This document shows, piece after piece, positions 1 to 7,260 of a stretch of 14,448 nt of DNA. The number at the start of each line of letters is the position of its first letter. Position 1 is the stretch's first letter. This DNA is from an uncultured Candidatus Udaeobacter sp. (GTDB taxonomy: Bacteria; Verrucomicrobiota; Verrucomicrobiia; Chthoniobacterales; UBA10450). The stretch is from NCBI GenBank assembly GCA_955652715.1, contig CATPBS010000047.1, positions 1 through 14,448 on the forward strand. The letters are read 5' to 3'. The notes below the pieces were generated by a model. That model did not search any database. It was not told where the DNA came from and saw nothing but the letters and a program-made list of their open reading frames with translations. The position numbers and the translations under genes were made by a program.

Positions 1-2720
1 ACGAGGCGGGCTTGCTCGCGCTTGTGCCGAGCGAGTGCGCCGACAGCGGGGCTGGCACTGGCGTCACGTCCCGCGTAGGCGATTTCGCTACAAAAAGTCG
101 TGCGCAATCGCGGTTCGATGAAACTCCACGCGCCCATATTTTGCGGTTCTTCCTGGCACCACACGAGCTTCGCGCTCTTTGGAAATGGCTTGAGCATTTC
201 GCGCAGCCTTTTTTCCGCGAACGGGTAAAGTTGTTCGATGCGAATGATCGCTGCATCGTCAATCTTGCGCTCAGTACGATACTTCAACAGATCGTAATAC
301 ACTTTGCCGGAGCAAGAGATGATCCGTTTCACTTTGTCGGCGGGACCAGCCTCGGGCGCGCCAAGAATTTCTTCGAACCGGCCGTGGATGAATTCTTCGG
401 CTGGCGAGGAAGCAAACTTGGCGCGGAGCAAACTTTTCGGTGTCGCGATGATGAGCGGTTTAATGAACTCGCGTTTCATCTGGCGCCGCAGCACATGAAA
501 ATACTGGGCAGAAGTAGTGGGATTGCAGACCTGAATGTTGTCCTCGGCGCACGCCTGCAGAAAACGCTCAAGTCGCGCGCTGGAATGTTCCGGGCCCTGG
601 CCTTCGTAGCCGTGCGGGAGCAATAACACAATCCCACTCGGCTGTTGCCATTTCGATTCGGCTGAGACGATGAACTGATCGACGATCGTTTGCGCGGCAT
701 TGACAAAATCGCCGAATTGCGCTTCCCACAGGCAGAGCATTTTTGGGTAATCCAACGAGTAGCCGTAATCAAACCCAAGCACGGCAGCTTCTGAGAGCGG
801 GCTGTTGTAAATGCAAATGCGCGCTTGTTTTTCGGCCAGATGCATGAGCGGTACGTAGGGTTTGCCCGTGTTCGCGTCGTAAAGCACGGAGTGCCGTGTG
901 CTGAACGTGCCGCGGGAACTGTCCTGGCCGGACAATCGAACCGGAATTCCCTCCAGAAGCAATGATCCAAAGGCGAGCGTTTCGGCGTAATGCCACTCGT
1001 AGGGACCGCCCTCTTCGAAGACTTTGCGCTGGTGATCGAGAACGATGCGTTTAATCTTCGGCTGGACCTGAAAACCCTCCGGAACACGGGTGAGACCATC
1101 GACAATGGTCTTGAGCGTTTGCTCACTGATCGCCGTTGGCTCCGATGTGCTTGTGTATTCCGGTTGAAAAATTGCCGTCGATTCCCTGAACTTTGCTTTC
1201 TCGCTAGCCTTCCGTTTTTCGATGGCGTTGACTTCGTCCCGCGCCATTTCCAGCCGCAGAGAAAACTCGGTCTCCAGCGAGACGGCGTCATCTTCGCTTA
1301 GTGTTCCGGCTTCGAGAAGCTCGCCTTTGTAGAGCTGCGTGACCGATGGGTGCGTTTCGATCTTTGCGTAGAGATCGGGCTGAGTAAACGCGGGTTCGTC
1401 GCCCTCGTTATGGCCGTAGCGACGATAGCAATACATGTCGATCACTACGTCGCGTCCGAATCGCTGGCGAAAATCGAACGCCATGTCGCTCACAAATTTA
1501 ATGGCCAACGGATCGTCGCCGTTCACATGGAAAATCGGCGCCTCAATCATTTTGGCGATATCGGTGGAATACTGCGAGGAACGCGCATCTTTGGGAAGCG
1601 TAGTGAACCCGATTTGATTGTTCACCACGATGTGAACCGTGCCGCCGGTGCTATAGCCGGGTAGTCGCGACAAGTTTAGCGTCTCAGCCACGATCCCCTG
1701 CGCGATGAAGGCCGCGTCGCCGTGCACCAGCAGCGGCAAAACTTTTCGTCGATGTTCGGTATCTCCACGGATCCTTTGTCGCGCGCGCGCTTTTCCTTCG
1801 ACCACAGGATCGACGGCTTCCAGATGACTCGGGTTTGAGGAGAGGCGAATCTCGACTTCGGCTCCTGAAGCAAGTCTGCGGATCGAGTGGTAGCCGAGAT
1901 GATATTTCACGTCGCCATCGCCAGCCACCAAATCGGGAATGTAATTCTCGCTGAATTCGGTAAAAATGACCTTCAGCGATTTGCGCAAAAAATTCGCGAG
2001 CACGTTGAGCCGCCCGCGATGCGCCATGCCCATGCAAATTTCCTCGACGCCACCATCGGGGCATCTGTGAAGAATTGTATCAAGAATCACCATGAGCGAT
2101 TCCGCGCCCTGAAGGGAAAACCGTTTTTGCCCCACGTACCGCGTATGCAGAAAAATCTCGAACGATTCGGCTTCGAGCAGCGCGCGCAACAGTGCCACCT
2201 GAACTGCGCGCGGCGTCGAATGCTTTTGCGGACGCGTCTCCAGCCGACGCCGCACCCACTCGCGAATCCGCGGGTCCTGGATATGCATGAATTCCGAGCC
2301 GATGGAGTCGGCATAAATTCTCTCGAGACCGGCGATCATTTCGCGCAAGGTCATCGGCCGATTGTCGAGGAAAAATTTCGATGAAACGCGAAGATCGAGA
2401 TCCGACTTGCTGAATCCAAACTCGCGCAAACTCAGCAACGGATTTTGCGGTCGCGTCTCTGCGAGCGGATCGACCCGTGCAATGGTATGCCCGAGCGAGC
2501 AATACGCGTAAACGAGACCATCTACACGCGTCTGCAGCGCCGCCTCGCGAGCTTCGGCCTCCGCCACTCCCGCCCCGTCGCGCTGCGGCAGATTTCCGAG
2601 TTCGAACCCTTCAAAAAAGGTAGACCATCCCGAATCGACCGATTCAGGATTTTTCTCCCAGCGCCGGTAATTCTCTTCGATCAGGTCGAGATTTGCGCGA
2701 GCATCAATGGATGTACGCAT
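1..2720 (-). CDS. sucA: 2-oxoglutarate dehydrogenase E1 component (SucA), 3' end cut by window edge
   Basis: This is the thiamine-diphosphate-dependent E1 subunit of the 2-oxoglutarate dehydrogenase complex, which decarboxylates 2-oxoglutarate and passes the succinyl group to the lipoyl E2 (TCA cycle, cytoplasm). The reverse strand reads open from an ATG at 2720 to the left edge, about 906 codons. Family landmarks appear in order: the N-terminal helix with NYRRWEKNPESVDSGW (about 17-32), SIGSEFMHI, MGMAHRGRLNVL with the active-site His at about 234, SGxxVEIRLSSNPSHLEAVDPVVEG (Asn about 296), HGDAAFIAQGIVAET (about 333-347) and GYSTGGTVHIVVNNQIGFTT (NNQ at 367-369). The last visible residues, SASPAVGALARHKREQARLV, match the conserved C-terminus, so only a few codons are missing. 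The conserved His sits about 26 residues earlier than in E. coli SucA (933 aa), giving a slightly shorter N-terminus. No strong Shine-Dalgarno is seen (GGAG lies 12 bases upstream). sucB may lie beyond the left edge. Confidence 0.96.
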   Translation of the reverse strand, partial: MRTSIDARANLDLIEENYRRWEKNPESVDSGWSTFFEGFELGNLPQRDGAGVAEAEAREAALQTRVDGLVYAYCSLGHTIARVDPLAETRPQNPLLSLREFGFSKSDLDLRVSSKFFLDNRPMTLREMIAGLERIYADSIGSEFMHIQDPRIREWVRRRLETRPQKHSTPRAVQVALLRALLEAESFEIFLHTRYVGQKRFSLQGAESLMVILDTILHRCPDGGVEEICMGMAHRGRLNVLANFLRKSLKVIFTEFSENYIPDLVAGDGDVKYHLGYHSIRRLASGAEVEIRLSSNPSHLEAVDPVVEGKARARQRIRGDTEHRRKVLPLLVHGDAAFIAQGIVAETLNLSRLPGYSTGGTVHIVVNNQIGFTTLPKDARSSQYSTDIAKMIEAPIFHVNGDDPLAIKFVSDMAFDFRQRFGRDVVIDMYCYRRYGHNEGDEPAFTQPDLYAKIETHPSVTQLYKGELLEAGTLSEDDAVSLETEFSLRLEMARDEVNAIEKRKASEKAKFRESTAIFQPEYTSTSEPTAISEQTLKTIVDGLTRVPEGFQVQPKIKRIVLDHQRKVFEEGGPYEWHYAETLAFGSLLLEGIPVRLSGQDSSRGTFSTRHSVLYDANTGKPYVPLMHLAEKQARICIYNSPLSEAAVLGFDYGYSLDYPKMLCLWEAQFGDFVNAAQTIVDQFIVSAESKWQQPSGIVLLLPHGYEGQGPEHSSARLERFLQACAEDNIQVCNPTTSAQYFHVLRRQMKREFIKPLIIATPKSLLRAKFASSPAEEFIHGRFEEILGAPEAGPADKVKRIISCSGKVYYDLLKYRTERKIDDAAIIRIEQLYPFAEKRLREMLKPFPKSAKLVWCQEEPQNMGAWSFIEPRLRTTFCSEIAYAGRDASASPAVGALARHKREQARL

Positions 2721-2758
2721 AACGAATTTAATCTCCGACGATTGCGCGGCGCGGCAAG

Positions 2759-2787
2759 TTGACAGTACAAAGGTGGTTTCGTTACTT
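2759..2787 (+). promoter_or_regulatory. possible sigma70-type promoter for the protease gene
   Basis: The 75-base gap between the divergent sucA and protease genes contains a perfect TTGACA at 2759-2764. It is followed 17 bases later by TTACTT (2782-2787), which is a poor -10 match (2 of 6). If it is used, transcription would begin near 2794. That would make the ATG at 2796 essentially leaderless and would favour the second in-frame ATG at 2811. No comparable element was recognised for sucA on the other strand. Confidence 0.25.
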
Positions 2788-2795
2788 GCTTCGCG

Positions 2796-3983
2796 ATGAG
2801 TCTCGCGAAAATGTTTGCTCTGGTGCGCCCGCGGAGCGCGGCTTGCGCGCTAAGTTTATTCTTTGCGAGCGCCTTGACCGTCGCACAATCGGCGTCTTGT
2901 TTTGCGCAAGCCGACCCGGCTTCAGAGCCCGCCGTTTTGGCTGTAGCCAAGGTGTTGCCGGCGGTGGTGAATATCAACACCGAGCGCGTGGTTCGACGGA
3001 CGGTTCGCGACCCGTTTGAGGATTTTTATGCCCAGTTCTTCGGTTACAACCGCATCAGGCCCCGCCAAATTCGCCAGACATTGCAAAGTCTCGGCTCCGG
3101 TTTCATTATCGATCCGTCTGGCTACATCGTGACCAACCAGCACGTCGTCGAGCGCGCCGCAGACTTGAAAATTCACGTGACGACAAACGACGGAAAAACG
3201 TACAACGCTCATTACATCGCCGGCGATGACAAGACTGACCTGGCATTCATTAAAATCGACGCGCAGACCGGATTTCCCTTCATCAACCTCGACGATATTT
3301 CTCCGAACTTGCTTGGTCAGACTGTAATCGTAGTAGGCAACGCTGTCGGCTACGGCAGCTCCATTAGCCGAGGTGTTCTTAGCGCGGTGAAGCGCAATAT
3401 CACAGTGGACGACGTCGAATACAAAGACCTCGTGCAGACTGATGCGGCGATTAATCCGGGTAACAGCGGTGGGCCGGTGATCGACCTCTCCGGCCGGCTG
3501 GTCGGCATCGCTTCGGCAAAGATGGCGTTCACGCCACAAGGGGTGCCCACGCAGGGACTCGGTTTCGCCATTCCTGCGAGCGTCGTGCGTGATGGTGTCA
3601 ATCGATTCAAGAAAACGGCGAAGATACAGCCCACGACAAAAACGCCGCCTGTTACCAGCGAAACATCGATTTCAAGAGCGGAAAAGTTGTTTGGAATGCA
3701 GCTACAAAATTTGAGCCAGGACTTAAGTGATGCGCTGGGCTACGCGCGAGCGCGTGGCGTCTTAATTGCTGCGATCGAACCAGACAGCCCGGCAGATGAG
3801 GCGGGTATTGAGCGTGGGCTAGCGATTTATCGCATAGGCAAATCTGAAGTTAGTTCTATTAAACAGGTCGAGGAGCTACTTCAAGCCGTAGAGAGCGGCG
3901 CGGAAGTGGAATTCGCCGTCGGCGTGATACGCGCCGATGGAGGAAACCGTGCGCTCGCGACCTTGAGCCTGACGGCGCGTTAA
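2796..3983 (+). CDS. HtrA/DegQ-family secreted serine protease with one PDZ domain
   Basis: This is a trypsin-fold serine endoprotease of the HtrA (S1C) family, expected in the periplasm where it degrades or refolds misfolded envelope proteins. At 395 aa it has a signal peptide with a hydrophobic core at about 16-31 and probable cleavage after AQA (37-39). The protease domain spans about 45-265. The catalytic triad is visible as His116 in TNQHVV, Asp148 in DKTDLAF and Ser224 in PGNSGGPV. A single PDZ domain follows at about 297-392, so it is DegS/HtrA-like in domain number, but with a cleavable signal rather than an obvious anchor. In the PDZ the usual Gly-Asp after the AG(L/I)xxG motif reads Gly-Leu (AGIERGLAIYRIG). 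A second ATG at 2811 would remove five residues and still give a good signal peptide; neither start has a clear ribosome-binding site. The gene is divergent from sucA and 51 bases upstream of the ABC cluster. DegP, DegQ or DegS orthology cannot be settled here, so no symbol is given. Confidence 0.93.
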   Translation: MSLAKMFALVRPRSAACALSLFFASALTVAQSASCFAQADPASEPAVLAVAKVLPAVVNINTERVVRRTVRDPFEDFYAQFFGYNRIRPRQIRQTLQSLGSGFIIDPSGYIVTNQHVVERAADLKIHVTTNDGKTYNAHYIAGDDKTDLAFIKIDAQTGFPFINLDDISPNLLGQTVIVVGNAVGYGSSISRGVLSAVKRNITVDDVEYKDLVQTDAAINPGNSGGPVIDLSGRLVGIASAKMAFTPQGVPTQGLGFAIPASVVRDGVNRFKKTAKIQPTTKTPPVTSETSISRAEKLFGMQLQNLSQDLSDALGYARARGVLIAAIEPDSPADEAGIERGLAIYRIGKSEVSSIKQVEELLQAVESGAEVEFAVGVIRADGGNRALATLSLTAR

Positions 3984-3997
3984 AAAAATTGGCAACG

Positions 3998-4014
3998 CAA
4001 TCGCAATTCGATTG
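3998..4014. other. short hairpin between protease and ABC ATPase genes
   Basis: A perfect 6-bp inverted repeat CAATCG / CGATTG encloses the 5-base loop CAATT and can be extended by one G-U pair. It lies in the 51-base gap after the protease stop and is followed by TCTCATCG, not a T-tract. It is therefore not a convincing intrinsic terminator. It could be a weak attenuator or processing site separating the protease from the downstream cluster, or chance. Confidence 0.3.
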
Positions 4015-4034
4015 TCTCATCGAAATGTCGCACA

Positions 4035-4970
4035 ATGATTAAGGTCGAAAATCTGACAAAACGTTACGCTGGCCAGCCTGCGATCCGGGATTTAAATTTC
4101 GAAGTTAGCCAGGGTGAAATCATGGGCTTTCTGGGACCAAACGGAGCCGGCAAGACCACGACCATGCGCATTTTGGCTGGTTTTATGCCGCCCACTTCAG
4201 GCCGCGCTACCGTCGCGGGATTCGATGTGTTTAAGCAGTCGCTCCAGGCGCGGGCGCACCTCGGCTACATGCCAGAAAACGTACCCCTCTACAGCGACAT
4301 GCGTGTGACTGAGTATCTTAACTATCGCGCGGCGCTGAAAGGAGTCCAGCATCGCCGCATTGCGGAGCGTGTTGGCGATGTAAAGGAACTTTGTGGTCTA
4401 AGGGAGGTTGAAAAGAAGCTGATCGGCACTCTCTCCAAAGGCTATCGACAACGCGTCGGTCTGGCAGACGCGCTGCTGGCGGAACCGGATCTCCTCATTC
4501 TCGATGAGCCCACGATTGGTCTTGATCCAAATCAAATCCGGCAAGTGCGCGAGCTAATCAAGAACCTAGGCAGACACCACACAATTTTGCTTTCGACGCA
4601 CATTCTGCCGGAAGTGGAGATGACGTGCGGCCGAGTAATCATCATTCACAAGGGGCGAATCGAGGCGTGCGATACGCCGGATAATTTACTCGGAAAAATC
4701 AGGCAAGCTGGCGGCGTACTGCTTGAAGCAAAGGTCGGGAAGGATAACGCCGCAGAGGAACTGAAGAAGATTTCAGGTGTGCGGGACGTAGTTACCGACG
4801 GGGACGATGATTGGAAGCGACTCTCCCTGCGGGTGGAATCGGGTGTAGATGTGCGCGAAGAAGTCTTTCGTCTGGCAACGGATCGCCACTGGGTGCTGCG
4901 CGAATTAACTCAGCGTCGAGCGACGCTTGAAGATGTATTCGTTGAGCTCACGCACCCTGACCTGGTTTGA
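4035..4970 (+). CDS. ABC-2 type transporter ATP-binding protein (GldA-like)
   Basis: This is the cytoplasmic ATPase of an ABC-2 (DrrA/GldA-type) transporter, which couples ATP hydrolysis to the membrane subunit encoded next door. The 311-aa protein shows the full nucleotide-binding domain: Walker A GPNGAGKTT at 34-42, signature LSKGYRQR at 133-140, Walker B LLILDEPT at 153-160 with the catalytic Glu158, and switch His189 in LSTHILPE. The Q-loop reads GYMPENVPLY, with Glu where classical ABC ATPases have Gln, as is common in the GldA-like subfamily. A C-terminal regulatory region (about 215-311) ends with the typical RRATLEDVFVELT motif. The start at 4035 fits the family N-terminus (MIKVENLTKRY), although no Shine-Dalgarno is obvious. 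It is the first gene of a same-strand run, with the permease 27 bases downstream. The transported substrate cannot be read from the sequence. Gliding motility is not implied: this gene set is widespread in non-gliding bacteria. Confidence 0.93.
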   Translation: MIKVENLTKRYAGQPAIRDLNFEVSQGEIMGFLGPNGAGKTTTMRILAGFMPPTSGRATVAGFDVFKQSLQARAHLGYMPENVPLYSDMRVTEYLNYRAALKGVQHRRIAERVGDVKELCGLREVEKKLIGTLSKGYRQRVGLADALLAEPDLLILDEPTIGLDPNQIRQVRELIKNLGRHHTILLSTHILPEVEMTCGRVIIIHKGRIEACDTPDNLLGKIRQAGGVLLEAKVGKDNAAEELKKISGVRDVVTDGDDDWKRLSLRVESGVDVREEVFRLATDRHWVLRELTQRRATLEDVFVELTHPDLV

Positions 4971-4997
4971 GATCAATGGTAACACGAAGATTGATCG

Positions 4998-5753
4998 ATG
5001 CGTAAGTTTTACACTCTGCTTTCGCGTGAGGTGCGCGGCTATTTCTATTCCCCGATCGGGTACATCGTGCTCATCTTTTTCCTTATCGTCAGCGGGATCG
5101 ATTTTTACTTTCAGGTCTCGTTCATGAACCAGCGCCAGGTGCAATACACGGTACAGGAGGCTTTTTTTAATTCGGTCTTCTTCTGGTTCGCCTTCGTTCT
5201 GATTTTTCCCCTGATCACCATGCGCCTGTTCGCAGAAGAGTTTAAACTCGGCACGATTGAGCCGCTAACTACTGTCCCTGTCCGCGACTGGCAGGTCGTA
5301 CTTTCAAAGTTTTTTGGCGCTCTGGTGTTCTACCTCATCCTTTGGATTCCAACACTGCTTTACTTCTGGATTTTTCTGAAAATAACAAACCAGCCGGCCG
5401 CAAATTCTGCCGGAGCATACTTTGGTTCCTATCTGATGCTTTTCTTGCTTGGAATGTTTTATGTCTCGATTGGTTGTTTCACATCCGTTCTGACCAAGAA
5501 CCAAATTATCGCAGCCGTCATTTCTTTCTGCGCAATCACGCTGTTGTTTTTCCTCGGCCTGGTTCAGTTCGTACTTCTGGATGTTACTACCACAACGCGC
5601 GATCTGCTGGGCTATTTCTCGGCGATCGAACACATGGGGACATTCTCGCGGGGCGTAATCGATACACGGCCGATCGTTCTCTATGTGAGCATGACACTTG
5701 TGATGCTAACGCTCACGTATCACGCGTTCCAATCCCGGAAATGGAGGCTCTGA
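4998..5753 (+). CDS. ABC-2 type permease (GldF-like)
   Basis: This is the inner-membrane permease of the ABC exporter. At 251 aa it has about six hydrophobic segments (approximately 20-36, 58-76, 104-126, 141-163, 170-193 and 224-241). The cytoplasmic N-terminus MRKFYTLLSREVRGYFYSPIG and the coupling-region motif MRLFAEEFKLGTIEPLTTVPV (75-95) are characteristic of the GldF/ABC-2 family, as is the late HMGTFSRGVIDTRPI segment (212-226). It lies 27 bases after the ATPase gene and its stop is 3 bases before the next start, so the genes are almost certainly co-transcribed. The next gene's Shine-Dalgarno (GGAGG at 5743-5747) lies inside this reading frame, which suggests translational coupling. 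Substrate unknown. Confidence 0.92.
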   Translation: MRKFYTLLSREVRGYFYSPIGYIVLIFFLIVSGIDFYFQVSFMNQRQVQYTVQEAFFNSVFFWFAFVLIFPLITMRLFAEEFKLGTIEPLTTVPVRDWQVVLSKFFGALVFYLILWIPTLLYFWIFLKITNQPAANSAGAYFGSYLMLFLLGMFYVSIGCFTSVLTKNQIIAAVISFCAITLLFFLGLVQFVLLDVTTTTRDLLGYFSAIEHMGTFSRGVIDTRPIVLYVSMTLVMLTLTYHAFQSRKWRL

Positions 5754-5756
5754 GAT

Positions 5757-7259
5757 ATGGCTGATGAATCAAAGCAGCCGCGTGCGCGTGCCAGAATGAA
5801 AATTGGCCGGGTCCGGATCGGTTTCAACGTTCTCGCCCAGATCGTGCTGATCTTGTTTCTCGCTGCAATGGTCAATTCGTTCGCATTCAAACACTACGCG
5901 CGTTGGGATTTTTCCCGGGACCAAAAATATGCGCTCTCAGACAAAACAAAGCGTTTCCTCAAAACAATCAAAGGCAAGATGCGCATCACGGTCTTCTTTT
6001 CGCCAAATACGCCGATTACTGCGGACGTTCAGAATTTGCTGACGGAATATCAATATGCGGGTAAGGGAAAGATTGACATCGAACACATCGATCCCGAACG
6101 GAATCTTTCCCGCGCCAAAGAGCTGTTCGACAAATACAAAGTTGTCACGGATGAGAGCCTTTTGGTGCTCGATTACGAGGGCCGGAACAAAACCGTCAAG
6201 GCGTCGGAGATGGCCGATGTTGACCAGAGCGGAATGGCCTTCGGCGAAGGACCGCGTGTGACTGCATTCAAAGGCGAGCAAGCCGTCACGAGCGGGATGA
6301 TCGACCTTGTCGAAGGCAAAAAGAAGACTCTTGGCTACGTCCTCGGTCACAAGGAACCGCCGCTCTCACAGAATAGCCCGGTGTCCGTGCTGAAAACGTT
6401 TATCGAAAACGAAAACATCAAGTTTCAGGAGCTGAACCTACTCGATCTGGATGCGATTCCGGCCGAAGTGAAAACTGTAATGATTATCGGACCGCAATAC
6501 GATTTTTCCGATCGCGAGATGAAACTGTTGCGCGACTTCTGGGAAAAACAGGGGCGGATACTCGTTCTCCTGGATCCAGCGGCGAAAACGCCGAAGCTCC
6601 GCGGCTTTGTCAACGAACTGGGGGTCAAATTGAATGACGATAGGCTGATGGTTTTCGTGCGCACCGGTATCCAGGAGCTGGCATTAACGCGAGATGTGCA
6701 AGCGCGTTTCCTCGGCGACAGCCCGGTCACAAAACGGCTGGCCGATGTGCGGGCGCTCTTTCTCGGGGGCACATCTTCACTTACTCTTGAGCCAGACCGC
6801 ATCCGTGCTGCCAACATACGTGTGGAACCGTTGATCCATGCAGAAAAAGGCTATTTTGCCGAAAAAGATTACAACACTGACGACCAAGCAAAACTACAGG
6901 CCGACGCGAAGCAGAACAGCGATGTGTTGCTAACTATCGGCGCGGCAGTCGAAAAAGGGGGCAGCGCAGATCAGCGGGTCCAGGTGAATTCGTCGCGTCT
7001 GGTAGTCGTTAGCAACGCAAGCTTCGTTCAGGACAATGCGATCACGCAAGATCAGCAGGGGCTCGACTTCATTTCCGGCAGTGTGAACTGGCTGCTAAGT
7101 CGGGAACAGCTTATCGGTATTGCGCCAAAGATCCCGAAGCCTCTCACCTTCAGTCTCAACGAAGAGGCGCTGCGCCGGCTCCGTTGGATTATTCTGGTGT
7201 TCATACCTTTGATTCCCGCCGTGATTGGAACCGTGGTGTGGTGGCAACGGCGCGTTTAG
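5757..7259 (+). CDS. GldG-like ABC transporter auxiliary membrane protein
   Basis: This 500-aa protein matches the layout of the GldG / ABC_transp_aux family: a short basic cytoplasmic N-terminus, a transmembrane helix at about 22-44, a large periplasmic region, and a second transmembrane helix near the C-terminus (about 476-494) followed by WWQRRV. Directly after the first helix comes the family-typical WDFSRDQKYALSDKTKRFLK (50-69), then a thioredoxin-like stretch beginning MRITVFFSP (75-83). In the Gld system this protein associates with the GldF permease and GldA ATPase; a role as accessory or substrate-interacting subunit is inferred from family and neighbourhood. The start is supported by GGAGG nine bases upstream, one of the few strong Shine-Dalgarno sequences in the window. 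The stop is followed by a single base and then the ATG of the DUF4340 gene, which fits a tightly coupled operon. Confidence 0.88.
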   Translation: MADESKQPRARARMKIGRVRIGFNVLAQIVLILFLAAMVNSFAFKHYARWDFSRDQKYALSDKTKRFLKTIKGKMRITVFFSPNTPITADVQNLLTEYQYAGKGKIDIEHIDPERNLSRAKELFDKYKVVTDESLLVLDYEGRNKTVKASEMADVDQSGMAFGEGPRVTAFKGEQAVTSGMIDLVEGKKKTLGYVLGHKEPPLSQNSPVSVLKTFIENENIKFQELNLLDLDAIPAEVKTVMIIGPQYDFSDREMKLLRDFWEKQGRILVLLDPAAKTPKLRGFVNELGVKLNDDRLMVFVRTGIQELALTRDVQARFLGDSPVTKRLADVRALFLGGTSSLTLEPDRIRAANIRVEPLIHAEKGYFAEKDYNTDDQAKLQADAKQNSDVLLTIGAAVEKGGSADQRVQVNSSRLVVVSNASFVQDNAITQDQQGLDFISGSVNWLLSREQLIGIAPKIPKPLTFSLNEEALRRLRWIILVFIPLIPAVIGTVVWWQRRV

Positions 7260-7260
7260 T

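Noticed and set aside
476..1291. A 271-codon open frame on the minus strand, plus other frames at 12-626, 1684-2064, 1887-2384 and 2080-2502
   Set aside because: These lie within sucA in other frames or strands. Their translations are Arg/Ser-rich or show no family features, while the sucA frame is continuous and carries every conserved motif.
2922..3539. 205-codon minus-strand frame antisense to the protease gene
   Set aside because: It is a shadow of the HtrA gene, whose catalytic motifs are all on the plus strand. No start signal or family match.
5342..5764. 140-codon plus-strand frame inside the permease gene
   Set aside because: It is an out-of-frame shadow of a clear six-helix permease, with no hydrophobic or motif content of its own.
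7225..7260. Upstream ATG for the DUF4340 gene
   Set aside because: It overlaps the GldG-like gene and adds 12 residues before the membrane anchor. The ATG at 7261, directly after the preceding stop, fits better.
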